From NCBI GenBank assembly GCA_021307315.1, contig JAJSPD010000014.1, positions 248,001 to 312,000 on the forward strand: a DNA stretch of 64,000 nt, given 5' to 3'. Source of the DNA: Bisporella sp. PMI_857. Lineage: Eukaryota; Ascomycota; Leotiomycetes; Helotiales; Helotiaceae. Below are positions 32,694 to 45,229 of this stretch, piece after piece. The notes under the pieces are model-generated. The model was not told the origin of the DNA and did no database searches. It saw only the letters and a list, made by a program, of their open reading frames with translations. The position numbers were made by a program, and so were the translations under genes. The first letter of the stretch is position 1, and every line of letters begins with the position of its first letter.

Positions 32694-33974
32694 TGTGATA
32701 TCGCAAGCTTCGATAGTTCGCTCCGATAGAGCTTTGAACCAAAAGAATCTAGATGAAGATCAACGATTGTCTGGTAGAGATATTTTGGAAATGAGAGGTC
32801 TTCTTATAGTATTTTCACAGCATAAGATACTCCCTCTTTAATATGCACTTCTTCACTTATTGGAGGCTTATTTGCGTATACTAGAGGAGCGGAAGCTACA
32901 ATCCGTCTTGGAATCAATCAAACACAGTTCATGGCATGGTTATTATGTGATTCATGGCCAGCTGACTCTATTAAACTTGCAAAATACAGGCTGAGCATCT
33001 CGAGGGACAGACAGAGTGAAGACATACTAATCCATTTACCCCTTAACACAATCCGCTTCTGGTAAAAGATTTGCTTAAGAAAGTATATTCCACGTGGAAG
33101 ATACCTCCCCGCGCCATCTTCTAATCGAGAGGGGTTTAGGTGATTACTAGCGCGATGCCATGTCTCTACATTATTTGGTTTCTAGGGCAGAAACTTACCC
33201 TTTGTATAAATTCTGAAACTCGGAGGCTTTCGATCCGTGCGATGCTTTGGCCATTTCCAGTAAGCGCCATCCCTGAAATGTGGTAGCGAGCCATTGTATA
33301 TAACATAAACCCCGCTTTTTTTGGTAAGACTCTAACTCGGGATTCTTGCGATATTCCCCTTTCAGGCTCAAATCCAACTCTGTAAGACATTTGTCAAAAA
33401 TAAATCTTGAATAATATAGTACGAAGGCCAGATAAGGTCCTATCTTACCTGCGTCTGGTCATGGTATGAGGCGATTCGCTTTATACAACTGATCACTAAT
33501 GGAACGAGTACCTCTTTAGTTATACTGTTCAGTTACTCTTCTCTTTGCCCCAGAGTGGAGTATCAGTCGGAGACGATTTGAAAAGTGTATTGTATTATGG
33601 ATCTGGAGGGAAGCCCAAATGCAAGCAGATTGGAGTACTGCGCTGTGGGCATTCGATGGCCACTCGGCCTCAGTCTGCTCGGTTACCTTCTTTCCCGACT
33701 GCAATATAAGGTCGACTTTATATGTAGCAAATAATTAAGTGATAGAAGGAGAGACAAATGTTCTCTGGGTTCCTCCTGATAATCGAAGGAAACGCGAGGC
33801 TATATGGAAGAGGGCTTCGGTATTATTACACTTATTAGGGATTATCACAATTCTAGGATTTAGAGAACATTCAGTCAATTTTGAGAACAGATACCATTTG
33901 GTTGGCAAGTAAAGAGTCGCATGTCCAAGGTAATATTTTTCAATGGGATATTGAAAGGTTGCTTGCACCTCTAT
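32694..33974. other. Intergenic, 1.3 kb
   Basis: Upstream flank of the mannanase gene. The short overlapping ORFs at 33166-33390 and 33516-33968 show no family features. I see no gene. Confidence 0.5.
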
Positions 33975-35684
33975 CTAGGGGGATCCTGTTCCTCCTCCTG
34001 CTAGACCATTCTGTTGTCCTTGAATTGCCCGTAATCCTTGGATATCGATAACTCTGTTTTCTTCGTTGCGAGTGCAACGCTCATCTCCAAGGAGGTATGA
34101 ATTCGCCAGCCATCTGTAGAACTTCCCGTCATAGCCAGGACTTTCGTTGGCTTGCGTCAACAGCGTGTGATATGCGCTGCTGTTGTAAAGTAGACTAGCA
34201 TAACCAGCAATCCCACAAGGTTCTTCCGGGAATACTGGCGCATGAGTGGCTAGGTAGGATATCATTAAGATTGTGAGTATGGTCAGGACTGCCAGAATGG
34301 CAATGGAGGTGTATGCAGACCATGTTACCACCGTTAGCCTAGTTTCAGAAACGGTGAGAACGCCAGATACATTTTCATCGGTTGTGATAGGAATGAACAA
34401 GTAATCTTTTGCGAAAACAGCAAAGACATTTGAGAAAGCTTCTGCAGTAGAGGCAATCAATACGTTTGGTGATAGAGGCGAATTAGGATTCCGTTGCCTG
34501 GCAATTCCGAGAATCAATTCTCCAAATGCTGAGGTGAAATCTGGCGAACCTGAGTCTCCAATGTTGCTCAGACCCAATACGTTTTGTTCATATCCTCTCC
34601 AATTACCAATTCGAGCATCGTTGGACTGGTTATATGGGTGGAAAGACAAAGGGTTAAGACTAGGTGGTGCAGTCAAGACTCCTTGTATCTGGTTGTAGGT
34701 GGGTTTGCAGGATACAACGCTCAGATCGTCGAGTAAATATGAAGCTGAAGGAGCGTAAGATCCGACAAAGTAGCTAATGCGGCTTAATCCAGCGTCTTGC
34801 GGGCAATCGATAGTGGATTGTGTCTTCAAGAAGGTTTTTGAACCCATCCCTACACCACCTTTGAATGAGATATCGCATCCCCTATCTGTGGCTGAAACAG
34901 AGAGTGTTGCGGAACCGTCTGTAGCATCAAGTCTTGATATGTTGTACACCGCGACTTGAACACAGTCGAGGTCTGCACCATAGCCAGTGATGTTTAGGCT
35001 CGACTGAGTCAAGTTTGCTGTCGTTGGCACGATAAAGGTTGGGTAAGCGTAGGTACCATCTGTATATGTAGGCCAAGTACCGCCATGTAGTCGTACCGCG
35101 GCGACAGTCACAAAGATGGGTGCATAGTCGGCCGATGCGATGTCCGCAGAGGTATTGTAAGATGTCTGAACCACGAAAGTACCTAGCTTGTCCAAAACAA
35201 CGGGTACAGGCGCGAACAGGCGAGCCGCAAGTGGAAGAAGGGCAATGCTGTTGACGGTAGTAAGTAACATGCAGAGCCCCAGGAAAACGTGATGATTTTT
35301 AAATGCCTGATACCATCTGACAAAGGTCAGGTATCTTCGATAGTCGAGAAGTAGTGTCCTCTCCATCGGAGAGCCCCCAGGGCGTACGAACTCTCTCATC
35401 GGAGACTCCTCTGCCAAACTATCCACAATGGATGCCCATGCAAGGCCGAAGAGAATCATCAACAACGAAGGTAGCGATGTCCACAAAAATCCAATATTCC
35501 AAACCGAATTCAAATTATGGCCGCCAATGCTAGTACTGATGACAACGTTCTGTTTGATTGAAGTGAACCCCTGATTCTTGTCAGATAGGTGGTGAAGAAC
35601 TCCAAGGGCTACCAATATGCCAATCTCCAGCAAAGCAAAAGCCGACAACGTCGCCCAGTGAAGCTTCCAGGTCCGCCAAGCCAT
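33975..35684 (-). CDS. DUF3433-type multi-span membrane protein, 569 aa
   Basis: Single exon. The protein starts with WRTWKLHWATLSAFALLEIGILVALGVL, a hydrophobic helix typical of DUF3433 proteins. Two more membrane segments follow (SVWNIGFLWTSLPSLLMILFGLAWA and HVFLGLCMLLTTVNSIALLPLAARLF), then the characteristic LLDYRRYLTFVRWYQAFKNHH loop. A large extracytoplasmic domain of about 300 residues with many N-x-S/T sites comes next, and a last helix (SIAILAVLTILTILMISYLA) before a cytosolic tail. Full-size fungal members usually carry two such units (about 1100 aa). This one has a single unit, so it is either a short paralogue or has lost half. Function is unknown for the family; plasma-membrane location is inferred. 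Confidence 0.82.
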   Translation of the reverse strand: MAWRTWKLHWATLSAFALLEIGILVALGVLHHLSDKNQGFTSIKQNVVISTSIGGHNLNSVWNIGFLWTSLPSLLMILFGLAWASIVDSLAEESPMREFVRPGGSPMERTLLLDYRRYLTFVRWYQAFKNHHVFLGLCMLLTTVNSIALLPLAARLFAPVPVVLDKLGTFVVQTSYNTSADIASADYAPIFVTVAAVRLHGGTWPTYTDGTYAYPTFIVPTTANLTQSSLNITGYGADLDCVQVAVYNISRLDATDGSATLSVSATDRGCDISFKGGVGMGSKTFLKTQSTIDCPQDAGLSRISYFVGSYAPSASYLLDDLSVVSCKPTYNQIQGVLTAPPSLNPLSFHPYNQSNDARIGNWRGYEQNVLGLSNIGDSGSPDFTSAFGELILGIARQRNPNSPLSPNVLIASTAEAFSNVFAVFAKDYLFIPITTDENVSGVLTVSETRLTVVTWSAYTSIAILAVLTILTILMISYLATHAPVFPEEPCGIAGYASLLYNSSAYHTLLTQANESPGYDGKFYRWLANSYLLGDERCTRNEENRVIDIQGLRAIQGQQNGLAGGGTGSP

Positions 35685-36170
35685 TTCCGTAACTATTAAA
35701 CGTTATGCAAAGGACAATCTTGGGACAGAGATGCCTTCCGTTGGTGTCTGTAGATTACTTCTTTTCAACGACACACGAGGCATGCGCGAGCTTGTTTAGT
35801 AGCTGGCAATAGACTTGCCATTGTGCTGTCATGCAGAAAGCTATGGTTCAGCTTCGGAACCGGGCCATTTGGAAGAGTCCATGCAGTACCCGTTTGCGGC
35901 TAAGACACCTGATAGCGTGGCGCCTCTCCATCTCTAGCAAAAACAACTAATACAAGCAAGGGACTGCAGAAATTTTTGTTTCAATCTTACCCCGCCATGT
36001 GGCTGGTTTATGGTTTTTTAGTTGGTTGACTATGGTGGAACAAGCCGACGCTTTGTCTAACTCAGCATATATGTGTAAGGTGGCACTTGGGGCTGGCCGC
36101 GATACATAATGTAGGGATTGAGTCACCCCCCAGAAAAGCACATCCTTTTCAATGTCTATAATTATTGTTA
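35685..36170. other. Divergent intergenic region, 486 bp
   Basis: Lies between the leftward DUF3433 gene and the rightward Cys-rich secreted protein gene. I see nothing specific in it. Confidence 0.5.
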
Positions 36171-37017
36171 ATGATGATGCAAGTTCTGATCTCATCATTT
36201 ATACTTCTACTTTGGCACCAGACTACCCGGGCTCAGACTCTTGACGTAGAAACATGTATTGGACCTCTGGCCGCAGCTACTGCTTGCAATTCATATCAAA
36301 GCATACTCAGTGAATGCAACAGCTTCACCGGGAAGCAAGCAGCATCCTGCTATTGCCCGCAGACTGTACTGAATGCCATAGCGGGGTAAGACACCAAACC
36401 AAAATGTTCAGTTAGGCACTAAGCATAGTAGTTGCCAGAGCGAGTTTCGCATATGCGTAGAAGGCTACGGGTATGATTCTGAATTTGAAGGTACTAATGG
36501 TTTATTCGGACTATGGCATTCCGCATGTGACGATGTGCTCACATATGTGCCCACGACGCCAGCAATAACAAGCCTCAGCTTAACATTCGACCAGGCGAAT
36601 TGCTTAAGTGCAGAGAGTTATTGCCAGAACTTCGGGGCTTTAACGGACGCCTGCACAGTCTCGTCGGCTAATGAGTTACAAAGCTGTTTGTGCCAGGCCA
36701 CCGTTCTCGACCTTGCCTCTCGCTGCCAAATCGATGGCAGCATTTCGTGCCTCTTCCAGCCGCCTACAACAACGAACCTATTTTCGTACAAACAATGTGG
36801 TGGGTCGACGCGATCGACGGTGGTGAGCCCGTCGGTTACAAGCACACGGACTGCGGTGACCTCGCAGGTATCTATCTCAACATCGAATGCTCGGCCGAGC
36901 TCAACAACCTCGCTGGCGACCAACACGGCAACTAGTTCCGCTCAGCGCACGTTTAGATACTCGCAATTCCCATTACGGATGGCGGGTCTAATAGCGGTCT
37001 ACTTTACTTTGCCCTAA
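36171..37017 (+). CDS. Secreted Cys-rich, Ser/Thr-rich, probably GPI-anchored protein, 267 aa
   Basis: Two exons: 36171-36385 and probably 36429-37017. The acceptor ending at 36428 keeps frame and retains an extra Cys; an acceptor ending at 36440 also keeps frame. The N-terminus (MMMQVLISSFILLLWHQTTRAQ) is a signal peptide. The ectodomain has at least 14 Cys, many in two similar blocks: CIGPLAAATACNSYQSILSEC...CYCPQTVL and CLSAESYCQNFGALTDAC...CLCQATVLDLASRC. These read as an internal duplication. A Ser/Thr-rich stalk (VVSPSVTSTRTAVTSQVSIS) and a C-terminal hydrophobic tail (MAGLIAVYFTLP) follow, the pattern of GPI-anchored cell-wall proteins. The tail is short, so anchoring is likely but not certain. 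Confidence 0.7.
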
Positions 37018-40000
37018 TAGATGAGTGGAAGCGATCGGATGTTCGCAAGGACAGACCAGAGATGACGGGGAAATCCTCAGCCTGTGTTATGGTTAATGCT
37101 CTGCACAATTGTTAAATAGCTTTTATGAAATAATATTACTAGTCCTAGTAGCATTATCGACCCGCTAATTGCTAGCGGGAGAGACTTGAGGGAAATGAGC
37201 TACAGGAAGTAGCGACTAACCCGTGGAAAGAGCTGTTAATTTATCGTCTAGTAGTTTATATAAGTATTTTGTGTGGAGGTTATAGTGATGTAGTTGCGAA
37301 GCTGAGGTCGGATAAGGGATATCCGGCTTCACAGGGATATCGGTTGCACAGCCACGAATACTGTGAGCACAAAAGAAAAAGGACTCTTAAGAGTATATTT
37401 CTACTAGCAAGTACCTACTGTAAAACGATGTCGCGATATGATGCCGTTATGTCAAGTGGGCTCATAACTTTTTATATGATTCGTATAAGGTTTAAAAGGA
37501 AAAATGGTGACTGATTACATTATTTTGTAGAAGTACCAACCTATTTATGAGAGAGGCGAAGCATTAGATCAGAGCAGGAAGCGGAATTTAAGATGAAAGA
37601 TTATTCTGTGCTAATCTTTTCAATATTTTTAGTCAGAAATATAGGGATGTCTTTCCCCTTTACAGGGAGGTGCGGTTGCAGCGACGTAGGATTTTGTAAA
37701 GGAAGGCAAGGCAAGTATGGCCGTAATGGACGTCGTTGAGTTTTTTTGTCGCAAACTCAGTTGTAAAATAAGAGGGCTGTTATGCTAACGCAGACTGCGA
37801 TGCAGTTCTGATCGTCACTTCTGCTGTATGTCAGCAATTGGGCAGTGTTCAAGGAGCACAACATCAATTCTGCATTACAGAGGAACCTCTAGATGCTGCT
37901 ATGGTTGGAATTTGATGTGATTGGCCGATAAACTAAATTCTGACGGAACTGAGACTTGAATCTGTCTTCCTGCTAGTGGTGGTAAGCCACCTTAGCCTAG
38001 TTCCTATCTCTAAGCTCCTAATCTGCATAGACGGCAAGTTCAACGCTGTAGCGGAAATAGAAATGTGCATTTTGCATTGTGACCTCTCTCCATGAGCAGT
38101 TCTCATTCAAGTCCCTCCACCTCTTCTTGCTTTCTTCCCTACTCCGCCCAACTGGAGACAAGTTTGAGCTCATACAGTGCGATGCTGCTATACACGGGCT
38201 CACCACTAACACCGCCAGTAATTGTTCCAATGCATCTCGTATACAAGATATTATCGGTAACGGCAAGAGTCGAGTTCACACCGGCGCTCAACATTTCTCC
38301 ATTTGCAGCTCCGAGATCAGGATAGATATGGAAGTCGACTAGATTGCCAGACGTTACCGCAGCTGCAATTTAGTTCTCATAAGCTGGGGCTTTCTTACAA
38401 CCAGCTACCGTCACAACGAAGAATGAAGAATGAAGAACGATGACCAGAATCCTGCAAGGAACTAAGAGCAAATGAAGAGAGGAGAGAAAAGAAAAGCAGA
38501 GAAAGAGGAGGGCGAAGCATATACACGGATACTGCGAAGTTCTTCCCGTTAATCGAATCTTGATATTTCAAGGTTGGCGTTGGCCGCAAGCAGGCGGCAC
38601 AGGTATTTTGGGGGCATGTGCATACATGGCGTCAGATCAGGGCTACTAGTTCTCTCTACATGGGGATCCAAACCAAAGTGGGAGAAACGATTGTTTTCTG
38701 TACGGAATGGTGGAGAGCAATCCAGAAAAGAGGAAGAAACGACACCGCGCACCGAGTCAAGCGTTAAAGACACCCCAGCAATGGATTGTCAATAGTTATG
38801 GTATAACTAAACAGATAATTCTCACTCTCGAACTTGAATTCACTATTATTCTACACGCTACCGGCGTACTGCCCATCACTGACGACTGTTGCAGAACCTA
38901 GACTCCCCGGCAACTGTTGATGGGGCAAAGTATCAAGGAGCTATCGGAAAATGGAGCGAAGATATCGACGCTAACTGCCGCGCCAGGAATACGACCGGGA
39001 TCCAAAGGTTTGTGGGTATGTTGCATGCCGCCACGATGGACACCTTTGAGTCCAGAGACACTGCATCAAAATCCATGCAAAGTGGCTGGTCAGTTTCTTG
39101 ATCTCACATATGCCGTCGAAGATGGGCCGACGAGCAGGGAATGAGGGAATGGATGTAATGGAAGGGCTGGAGCCGGTGGTCATGCAATGAGCGCGCTGCC
39201 TCGTTGAATACGCAGAAACACGCCTCATCAGTGGTCAAGGAAGAAATCTACTTACATTGCTAGTCAAAGTCAGTCGCGTTCGCAAGATGTACCTTTTGGA
39301 GCATCGAGGCCATCAACACCTCACACAAACTGTTCGGTGCTGAGAGCAGCGGCGGTGGTGGTTGGGACGGTGATGGTTGTCTGCGCTAAGACTACAGCCA
39401 AGTAGAGAACGATACAGGTGTGGAGAGCTCAGCGAAGAGGCAAGGAATGCATTGTTCATGAAGTCGTGAAACGAACCTTCGTCTAGGGCAAGAGCTCCTG
39501 CGAGTTTGTAAGTTGTCAGGCGGATTCTGGGGAGTCTGTTTGTCTGATACTCTGGAGCCGGTGATGGTAACCAGTCGGAGCTGAGCCAAGCCTCTCCACT
39601 GTGATTTACTTGGTCGTATACGAAAGTACATAAAACAGGTATTGAAAAGCAGGAGCCACATCACCCATCAACCGATCATCAAGCTTCATGCCTGTATGTC
39701 ACCGCTCTTCGGTGATGAAATACGGGGAACAGAGAACCTCTCTTCCCCTCTCCTTTGCTCCATCCCGTTTCAGCCGCAACAACGCCAAATCACCACCATA
39801 ATCCTGTACGGAGACGACAACAGAACTTCTCTCCCTTGGTGTAACACCAGGCATAAACGCATGTCTTGCTCATGATCTTGTTTCTAGCCATCACCAACCA
39901 CAGCCAATGGCTCGATTTGCTGGCGTCGGCAGCTGCGTGTGCCGTACGTGTGCCGTACGTGCGCCAAGGCGTCCATGGTTTTTGCCTCCATGAAACCTAC

Positions 40001-42171
40001 GATAACGATGACTCTGCCGCTTGGAGTACTTCCATAAGTCCCATGCAGTGAGACGTATGAAGACCCCGAGAGAATCACTTTCCGCTTGACTTCTTTTCTC
40101 GAGCTTGAGCTGGATTGCGGTTATGATATAGCTGATCGGACGATATTTGGCGATCGGGAACTGTATAAGCCGCAGATGCATAGTTGTAGAGTAGGACGCC
40201 TGTGAATGTGAAACACGTCACGCTGTCGTTATACCGTAGCTGCCGTCAGGTCATGCCTTTACGACTTTAATATAACCATACGTCCTTTTTTAGTCATCGG
40301 TAAAATTTAAATTCAAAATATTAATTTAAAGTATATTACATCAGAATAAATATTCGACTTGCGGCTATAATTCTTGTCCAACCTTGAAAGTATCGTAGAA
40401 TTCCTTAATGCTGTAACACGGCACCCCTCCAACACAAGGCCTCGCGGCCCTGTGGCCAAGGCAGCGCCTTCCCCCTGTCAGCCCGCCCAGTCACAGGCCA
40501 ATGCGACGCCCAATGAGCCTCATCCCCCACGACATTTGAATGCGAAGAGCTTGTATGCATTTGTGTAGATGCTTCTTGTCGAGGTTTACCTCAAACCGTG
40601 GCGCAGTGATAGACATGTGTTGTTGGTGAGATAAGGAGCGAACGATTCTCGTCAAGCACCATCACATATAAAAAGCGTGGGCTTTTCACGTTTGCTGTTG
40701 TTGTATTAAGCGTTGAAGTGCGGCCTAGATCTACAACCTTATCCTTCCTATTAGATCCGTACTAATAACAGGAGGAGAGAGAGAGTCCGTGATTAGCTGG
40801 AGAGGAATTAAGAGTTTCAGGGTAAAGTGATGGTATTGTGAAGAAAGAAGATATACAGGGGCAAGAACTTTAAATAATCCTTGGGTCCACGTGTTTTCTG
40901 CACATCCTGACTCTTTTCCTGGTCTATCTTTTTAACTTTGCTAGGTTTGCTTTAGTCCACATAAAATTGTTCAAAGCGATGACAGGCACGTGTGAACCTG
41001 GGGCCAGGGGCTCGGCAAGCTTGGTACCACGCACAACAAATCCATAAGTTTAGTATAAATACAACCGCTATTTAGAATATTGTTAAATTAAGTCCAGTCA
41101 AGTTTTTAATAAAAAAGATAAACACTTAGCAACCCAGGCTTGAACTTTTAACTTTGGCCTTAAAAATATATATATAATTACAGTATAGCTTGCCCAATCC
41201 TTTAAGAATTTTAGATATATAATACATACTAAAATAATTGCTAGTCTAACATAAAACTCCCAATCCAGGCTAATTAATTACGAGTGTGGCAACCTAGCTA
41301 CCTAGCCAGGAGTCATGTCAACGGTTATGGTCTGTGCGTAAAGGGGATGACAACCTTGGATATAGGAGCGCGGCCTGAATACCTATGACTACAATTCGTG
41401 CATACAAACAATAATTCATAGACTACAGTTTGTTTCATACATTCTGCGTTTCCAACAGCGCCCAAGCTTTATCTCTAATCAAGGACATCACAGTTGTGAA
41501 GCGAGTGAAACTATGATCGGAAGAGCGGGGAACTGATACCCTGCAGTACCAACGGTCGCTAATCCTTGCAACCAAGTTTTGGCTAGAGTCAAACTCTACT
41601 CACCCCTTCCCTTCACTTATGTCAGACAAGACGTTTCAGGTCCCTGCAAATGCCATATTGCTGTTGGTAACAATACCGTACTGAAAATGAAAATGCACTA
41701 CTGTAAGGAGTGGGTCTTTGCGTGCCGTCCCATAAGCTCTCGGATCCGAGGAAGCTTCCGATTTGCCTACGATTGCCGGTTTATCGAACGAGGAGTTAAT
41801 TCATCGTCTGTGCGCTTACGAGAAACTTGTTTCGCAACCTTTTTACCTACTTCGGATTATAAATGTTAACAAACATCATAGAAACCAGCTTAAGTATATT
41901 ATCAAATAATAGGCGAAATCTACTGCATCGCATGAAAAAAGATATACAGAAAACCAAGAAACTCTTCATAAGAGCACTGCTAAGAATTAACGTTACCGAC
42001 GCGGCATGTATGAATTAAGGTTCTCTTAGTACGAAACCTTCACGGAGAAAGTTACAAGAAAGTTTCCAACAAACTTTACTTTCATAGTTCACGTGAGCGA
42101 GTCGGCAGCGTTATCGTTATAATACCTCGACACTTCCAGGTCGATCATGTCGAGCAAGGAAATTCAGCAAA
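37018..42171. other. Gene-poor stretch, about 5.1 kb
   Basis: Mostly without recognisable genes. A possible leftward gene or relic is listed separately at 38142-39230. The parts at 40270-40340 and 41050-41300 are strongly AT-rich with many TA steps, as in decayed repeats. ORFs such as 40374-40568 and 41579-41869 show no family features. Confidence 0.45.
38142..39230 (-). other. Possible multi-exon secreted-protein gene or its relic
   Basis: Several leftward segments read like coding sequence but I could not chain them into one clean gene. About 38370-38142 encodes NLVDFHIYPDLGAANGEM and then TRCIGTITGGVSGEPVYSS before a stop at 38142. About 38640-38540 encodes CPQNTCAACLRPTPTLKYQ followed by DSINGKNFAVS. 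About 39060-38900 encodes PGRIPGAAVSVDIFAPF and DSSLILCPINSC. Splice-like GTAGCTGG...TTGCAG sites flank the last exon. No start with a signal peptide was found in frame. It may be a real gene of unknown family, or decayed. Confidence 0.3.
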
Positions 42172-42383
42172 ATGGCAGACTACGGAAAAAAGGGCAGCGT
42201 GTTCCTCATAACCTCAAATGGAGAGACTCTCCGGCTACCCATCCCATCCCAGTCACCAAACGACCCACTGAGATGGAGCAACTTCAAGCGAATCCGCGTC
42301 CTGCTTGCCATGTCTGTGTTCACGATCATCGGGTTGGTCCAAGTGCAAGGCACGAGTCTTTTGCTAAATGCGTTAGCAAATGA
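42147..42383 (+). promoter_or_regulatory. Upstream ATG overlapping the MFS start
   Basis: An ATG at 42147, in a different frame and 25 bp before the MFS start at 42172, opens an ORF that overlaps the main coding region and ends at 42383. If it lies in the mature 5' leader it could reduce translation of the transporter. Whether it is transcribed is unknown. Confidence 0.3.
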
Positions 42384-43810
42384 ATATTCCCCAAAGGTAC
42401 TTCCCCCGCTCACCTGGTAATAAAGTCTGACAAAGTAGGATATTGCCCCTCTCCGACTGGATTTGTTATCTTCGGTCCCATCCCTATTCTGGGGAATTGG
42501 TGCCTTGATTTGGGTGCCAATCTCCAATGCCATAGGTCGAAGACCCGTCTTTTTAATGTGTTCGATCCTCCTCACATTGTCTACTTTGATGGCTGCTATG
42601 TCTCGGAGCTTTCGTATGCACTTCGTAGCGAGATGTCTTCAAGGACTCGCAGGGTCTGCTTCCCCAAGTATAGTATGTCTTCTTTCGCCAACATATGCCC
42701 ATCTAACAATCCAAGATGATCCTTATGGTAATCGAGCTTACCTTCATCCACCAACGCCCTCGTTATATTGCATTTTTCTGGTGTATATGTAGCGCCCTCT
42801 CCAATGCCGGCCTTGTGTTGACCCCGTATATCGTCTCTGGGGGATCCTGGAGAACTTTTTATTGGGCATGGCTGGGGCCTTGTGCTCTCGCCATCGTCCT
42901 CGCACTTGTCTGGTCTCCAGAGACGTATTTCCAGCGCCTGCCCATGGCTTTCGATGGACACATTCTATCACAAAACGAGAGCGGCGGCATCACATTATAC
43001 TCAAAGTGGGATGAGGTTCCTGGGGGGGAGCCAATCCTAGACGAAAATGTACCCCGGACACGATCTTCGTTCTTGGGGCGTGTGATATTTTGGAATCGAA
43101 CGACAACCAATGGATGGAAAGCGATGAAAGAGTTTCCACTTCAGATCCTTATCTGCGCGTTCAACCCGTTAATTCTATGGGTGTTGGTTCTAAATGCATT
43201 CGTGTTCGGTGGCATGGTCATCACGTGTGCAACCTCTGTCGGGGTGCTCATGGCCCCTCCATACAACTTCACCTTCCAGCAAACTGGGCTTTCGAAATTC
43301 GGTACATTCTTTGGGGCATTAGTGGCATTTCCAGCCTCTGGGATCCTCACCAGTTGGGTCACTCGTATCCTTGCCCGACGGAATCAAGGTGTACATGAGC
43401 CTGAACATTACCTGCCATCCTTTATCTTGCCAGTTGTCACTAGCTCGGTGAGTCTGGCATTATTCGGTATTGCTGTAGAGAGGCACTGGGATTGGCGATT
43501 TATTCTCTTCTTTGTGTCGCTAGATTACTTTAGCGCCATCTCCATGTTCACATCAAACACCTTATGGGTTACGGAAGCATTCCCCCGGTGGGCTGGTCCT
43601 GCAATCGTCATAGTTGGTGCTGGAAGCTATTGTTTGAGCTTTGTAATGAGCTCCAACATTGCGCCGTGGATAGCCTCACAAGGATTTGGATCTACTTATG
43701 TTGAGTTGGCGGTCTTGACTTCGGCGATGGGGGTTGCTGGACTCCCAATCAACCTTTGGGGGAAGAAATTCCGGCAGTACATCTACTCTAATTGGGATAA
43801 TAAGTCATAG
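42172..43810 (+). CDS. MFS transporter, drug/H+ antiporter-like, 517 aa
   Basis: Three exons, 42172-42396, 42439-42672 and 42716-43810, sum to 1554 nt and close in frame; both introns are 42-43 bp. The protein begins with a polar tail containing DPLRWSNFKRI, then about twelve hydrophobic helices. Conserved MFS elements are visible: PISNAIGRRPVF (motif A), FVARCLQGLAGSASPSI near helix 4, and TFIHQRPRYIAFFW at the helix 4-5 junction. A long cytosolic loop follows LVWSPETYFQRLP. The architecture fits the fungal DHA1-like proton antiporters of the plasma membrane, which export drugs or metabolites, but the substrate cannot be read from sequence. No partner biosynthetic cluster is seen around it. 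Confidence 0.85.
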
Positions 43811-45229
43811 CGACTTGCGGAATGGGTCCAAATCTGCAACATTACTTCCGTGTCGCTCAGCTTGTTGAGTATAGTAGCCTTAACTCTTAGTGTTATTTTT
43901 ACCTATTCCTTCAACTACGCTCGCTACCAATATTAGCAGAAAATGAAGGCGGTATTGAAATTTACTACATCTTGAACTAGTATGTGGAATTGGTGATTGT
44001 TATGAAGCAACTTATATTCCTTGGTCTACTATTGACGATAGCTGTGCGCAATGCCTCATATTGTTCATTATGGGGGCGGATACAGTGCATCATATTATGC
44101 CACTTAAATGTACCCATAGTGACAAGATCAGCTTGGAAATTCAGGCATCTAATTTGGCTCCTCGTCACCGACCTCAAGCGAGGCAAAATGATAGGCTAAT
44201 AAGTCAAGGAAGCGACACCGCAGCCATCTGTCGAAGCTAATTCAATGTTCTTCTTTTGTTATCAAGCTAAAGAAAATGCCTCTATCGAGATTTAGTTTCA
44301 ATTACAAACACAGAATGTTATTCGGAGTATGGGTACTCTTTGCGTAAAAATCATCAAAATAATATGATATTCCAAAGCTGCTAGAATATTGTCGTTCCGA
44401 ACTTGCAAGGAAGGTGTTAAATAGGCATTAGCTGGAGTCCGTTCACTCAGCCAGAAATCTTAGTCAAACTCTCTGGCCTCAGCTAGTGGCTATGGAGGAT
44501 CTGAAGAAACTATCCTAGATACTGTAGGATAACAAACATACAACCTCGCAATGCGTTACCCGCCAAGGCTCAAGCCGGCAGGAAATTATATCCTTCGACT
44601 TCGTTTCAGGGCAAGTGAGGCAACCTCTAAAGGGCTCTTCCTGCATGATTCTACTTCTGGTTCCTTGTGTTACGTCTTGTGCATAGAACTAGTTAGAGCT
44701 ATGTAATCAGATCCTCGCACCCTCTAACTCTAAGACTCTGTGAGGATCTAATTAAATAACTCCCGCCAATTCTATATATCCTATGGGAAGCAAGCTCTAT
44801 TCTCGCTCGAGGTCTTATTTTTCCTCAACCTGTGCTGCCATCACTTTCAGGATTGTTGTGCCCTACAGAAAAGGCACTGTAGAGGGAAAACGCTTGGATT
44901 AATTCCCACCAACCCCTCCCGCAATATGAAATGCCTAAACTCATGTGATACTTCTGACTTCCAGACCACTACTCCAACAGCCGCCTTGTTCAAAGCATCT
45001 TCCAAACTTCGGTCCCAAGCCCCTACAGCGTCTCCGTTCAGGAGCAACACCAGCAGTCGCCATTGCTGAGAAGAATGGTGCATGCATTGAACGGGCAATA
45101 AAATATGCCGTACTTCCATTCACAGTCTCTGGCTAGAAGTTTTACGACAGTTTCCTATATATGTTAGCTCGTGTATCAAACGGATCCTTTATACGTATTG
45201 CTCTTGCAGGTTCTCTTGCAGGCAGAGAA
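43811..45229. other. Intergenic, 1.4 kb
   Basis: No gene recognised. The overlapping short ORFs at 44847-45136 on both strands have no family features. Confidence 0.45.

Noticed and set aside
44847..45136. Overlapping ORFs on both strands just before the OMT relic
   Set aside because: None continues the methyltransferase N-terminus and the strands conflict; not supported as genes.
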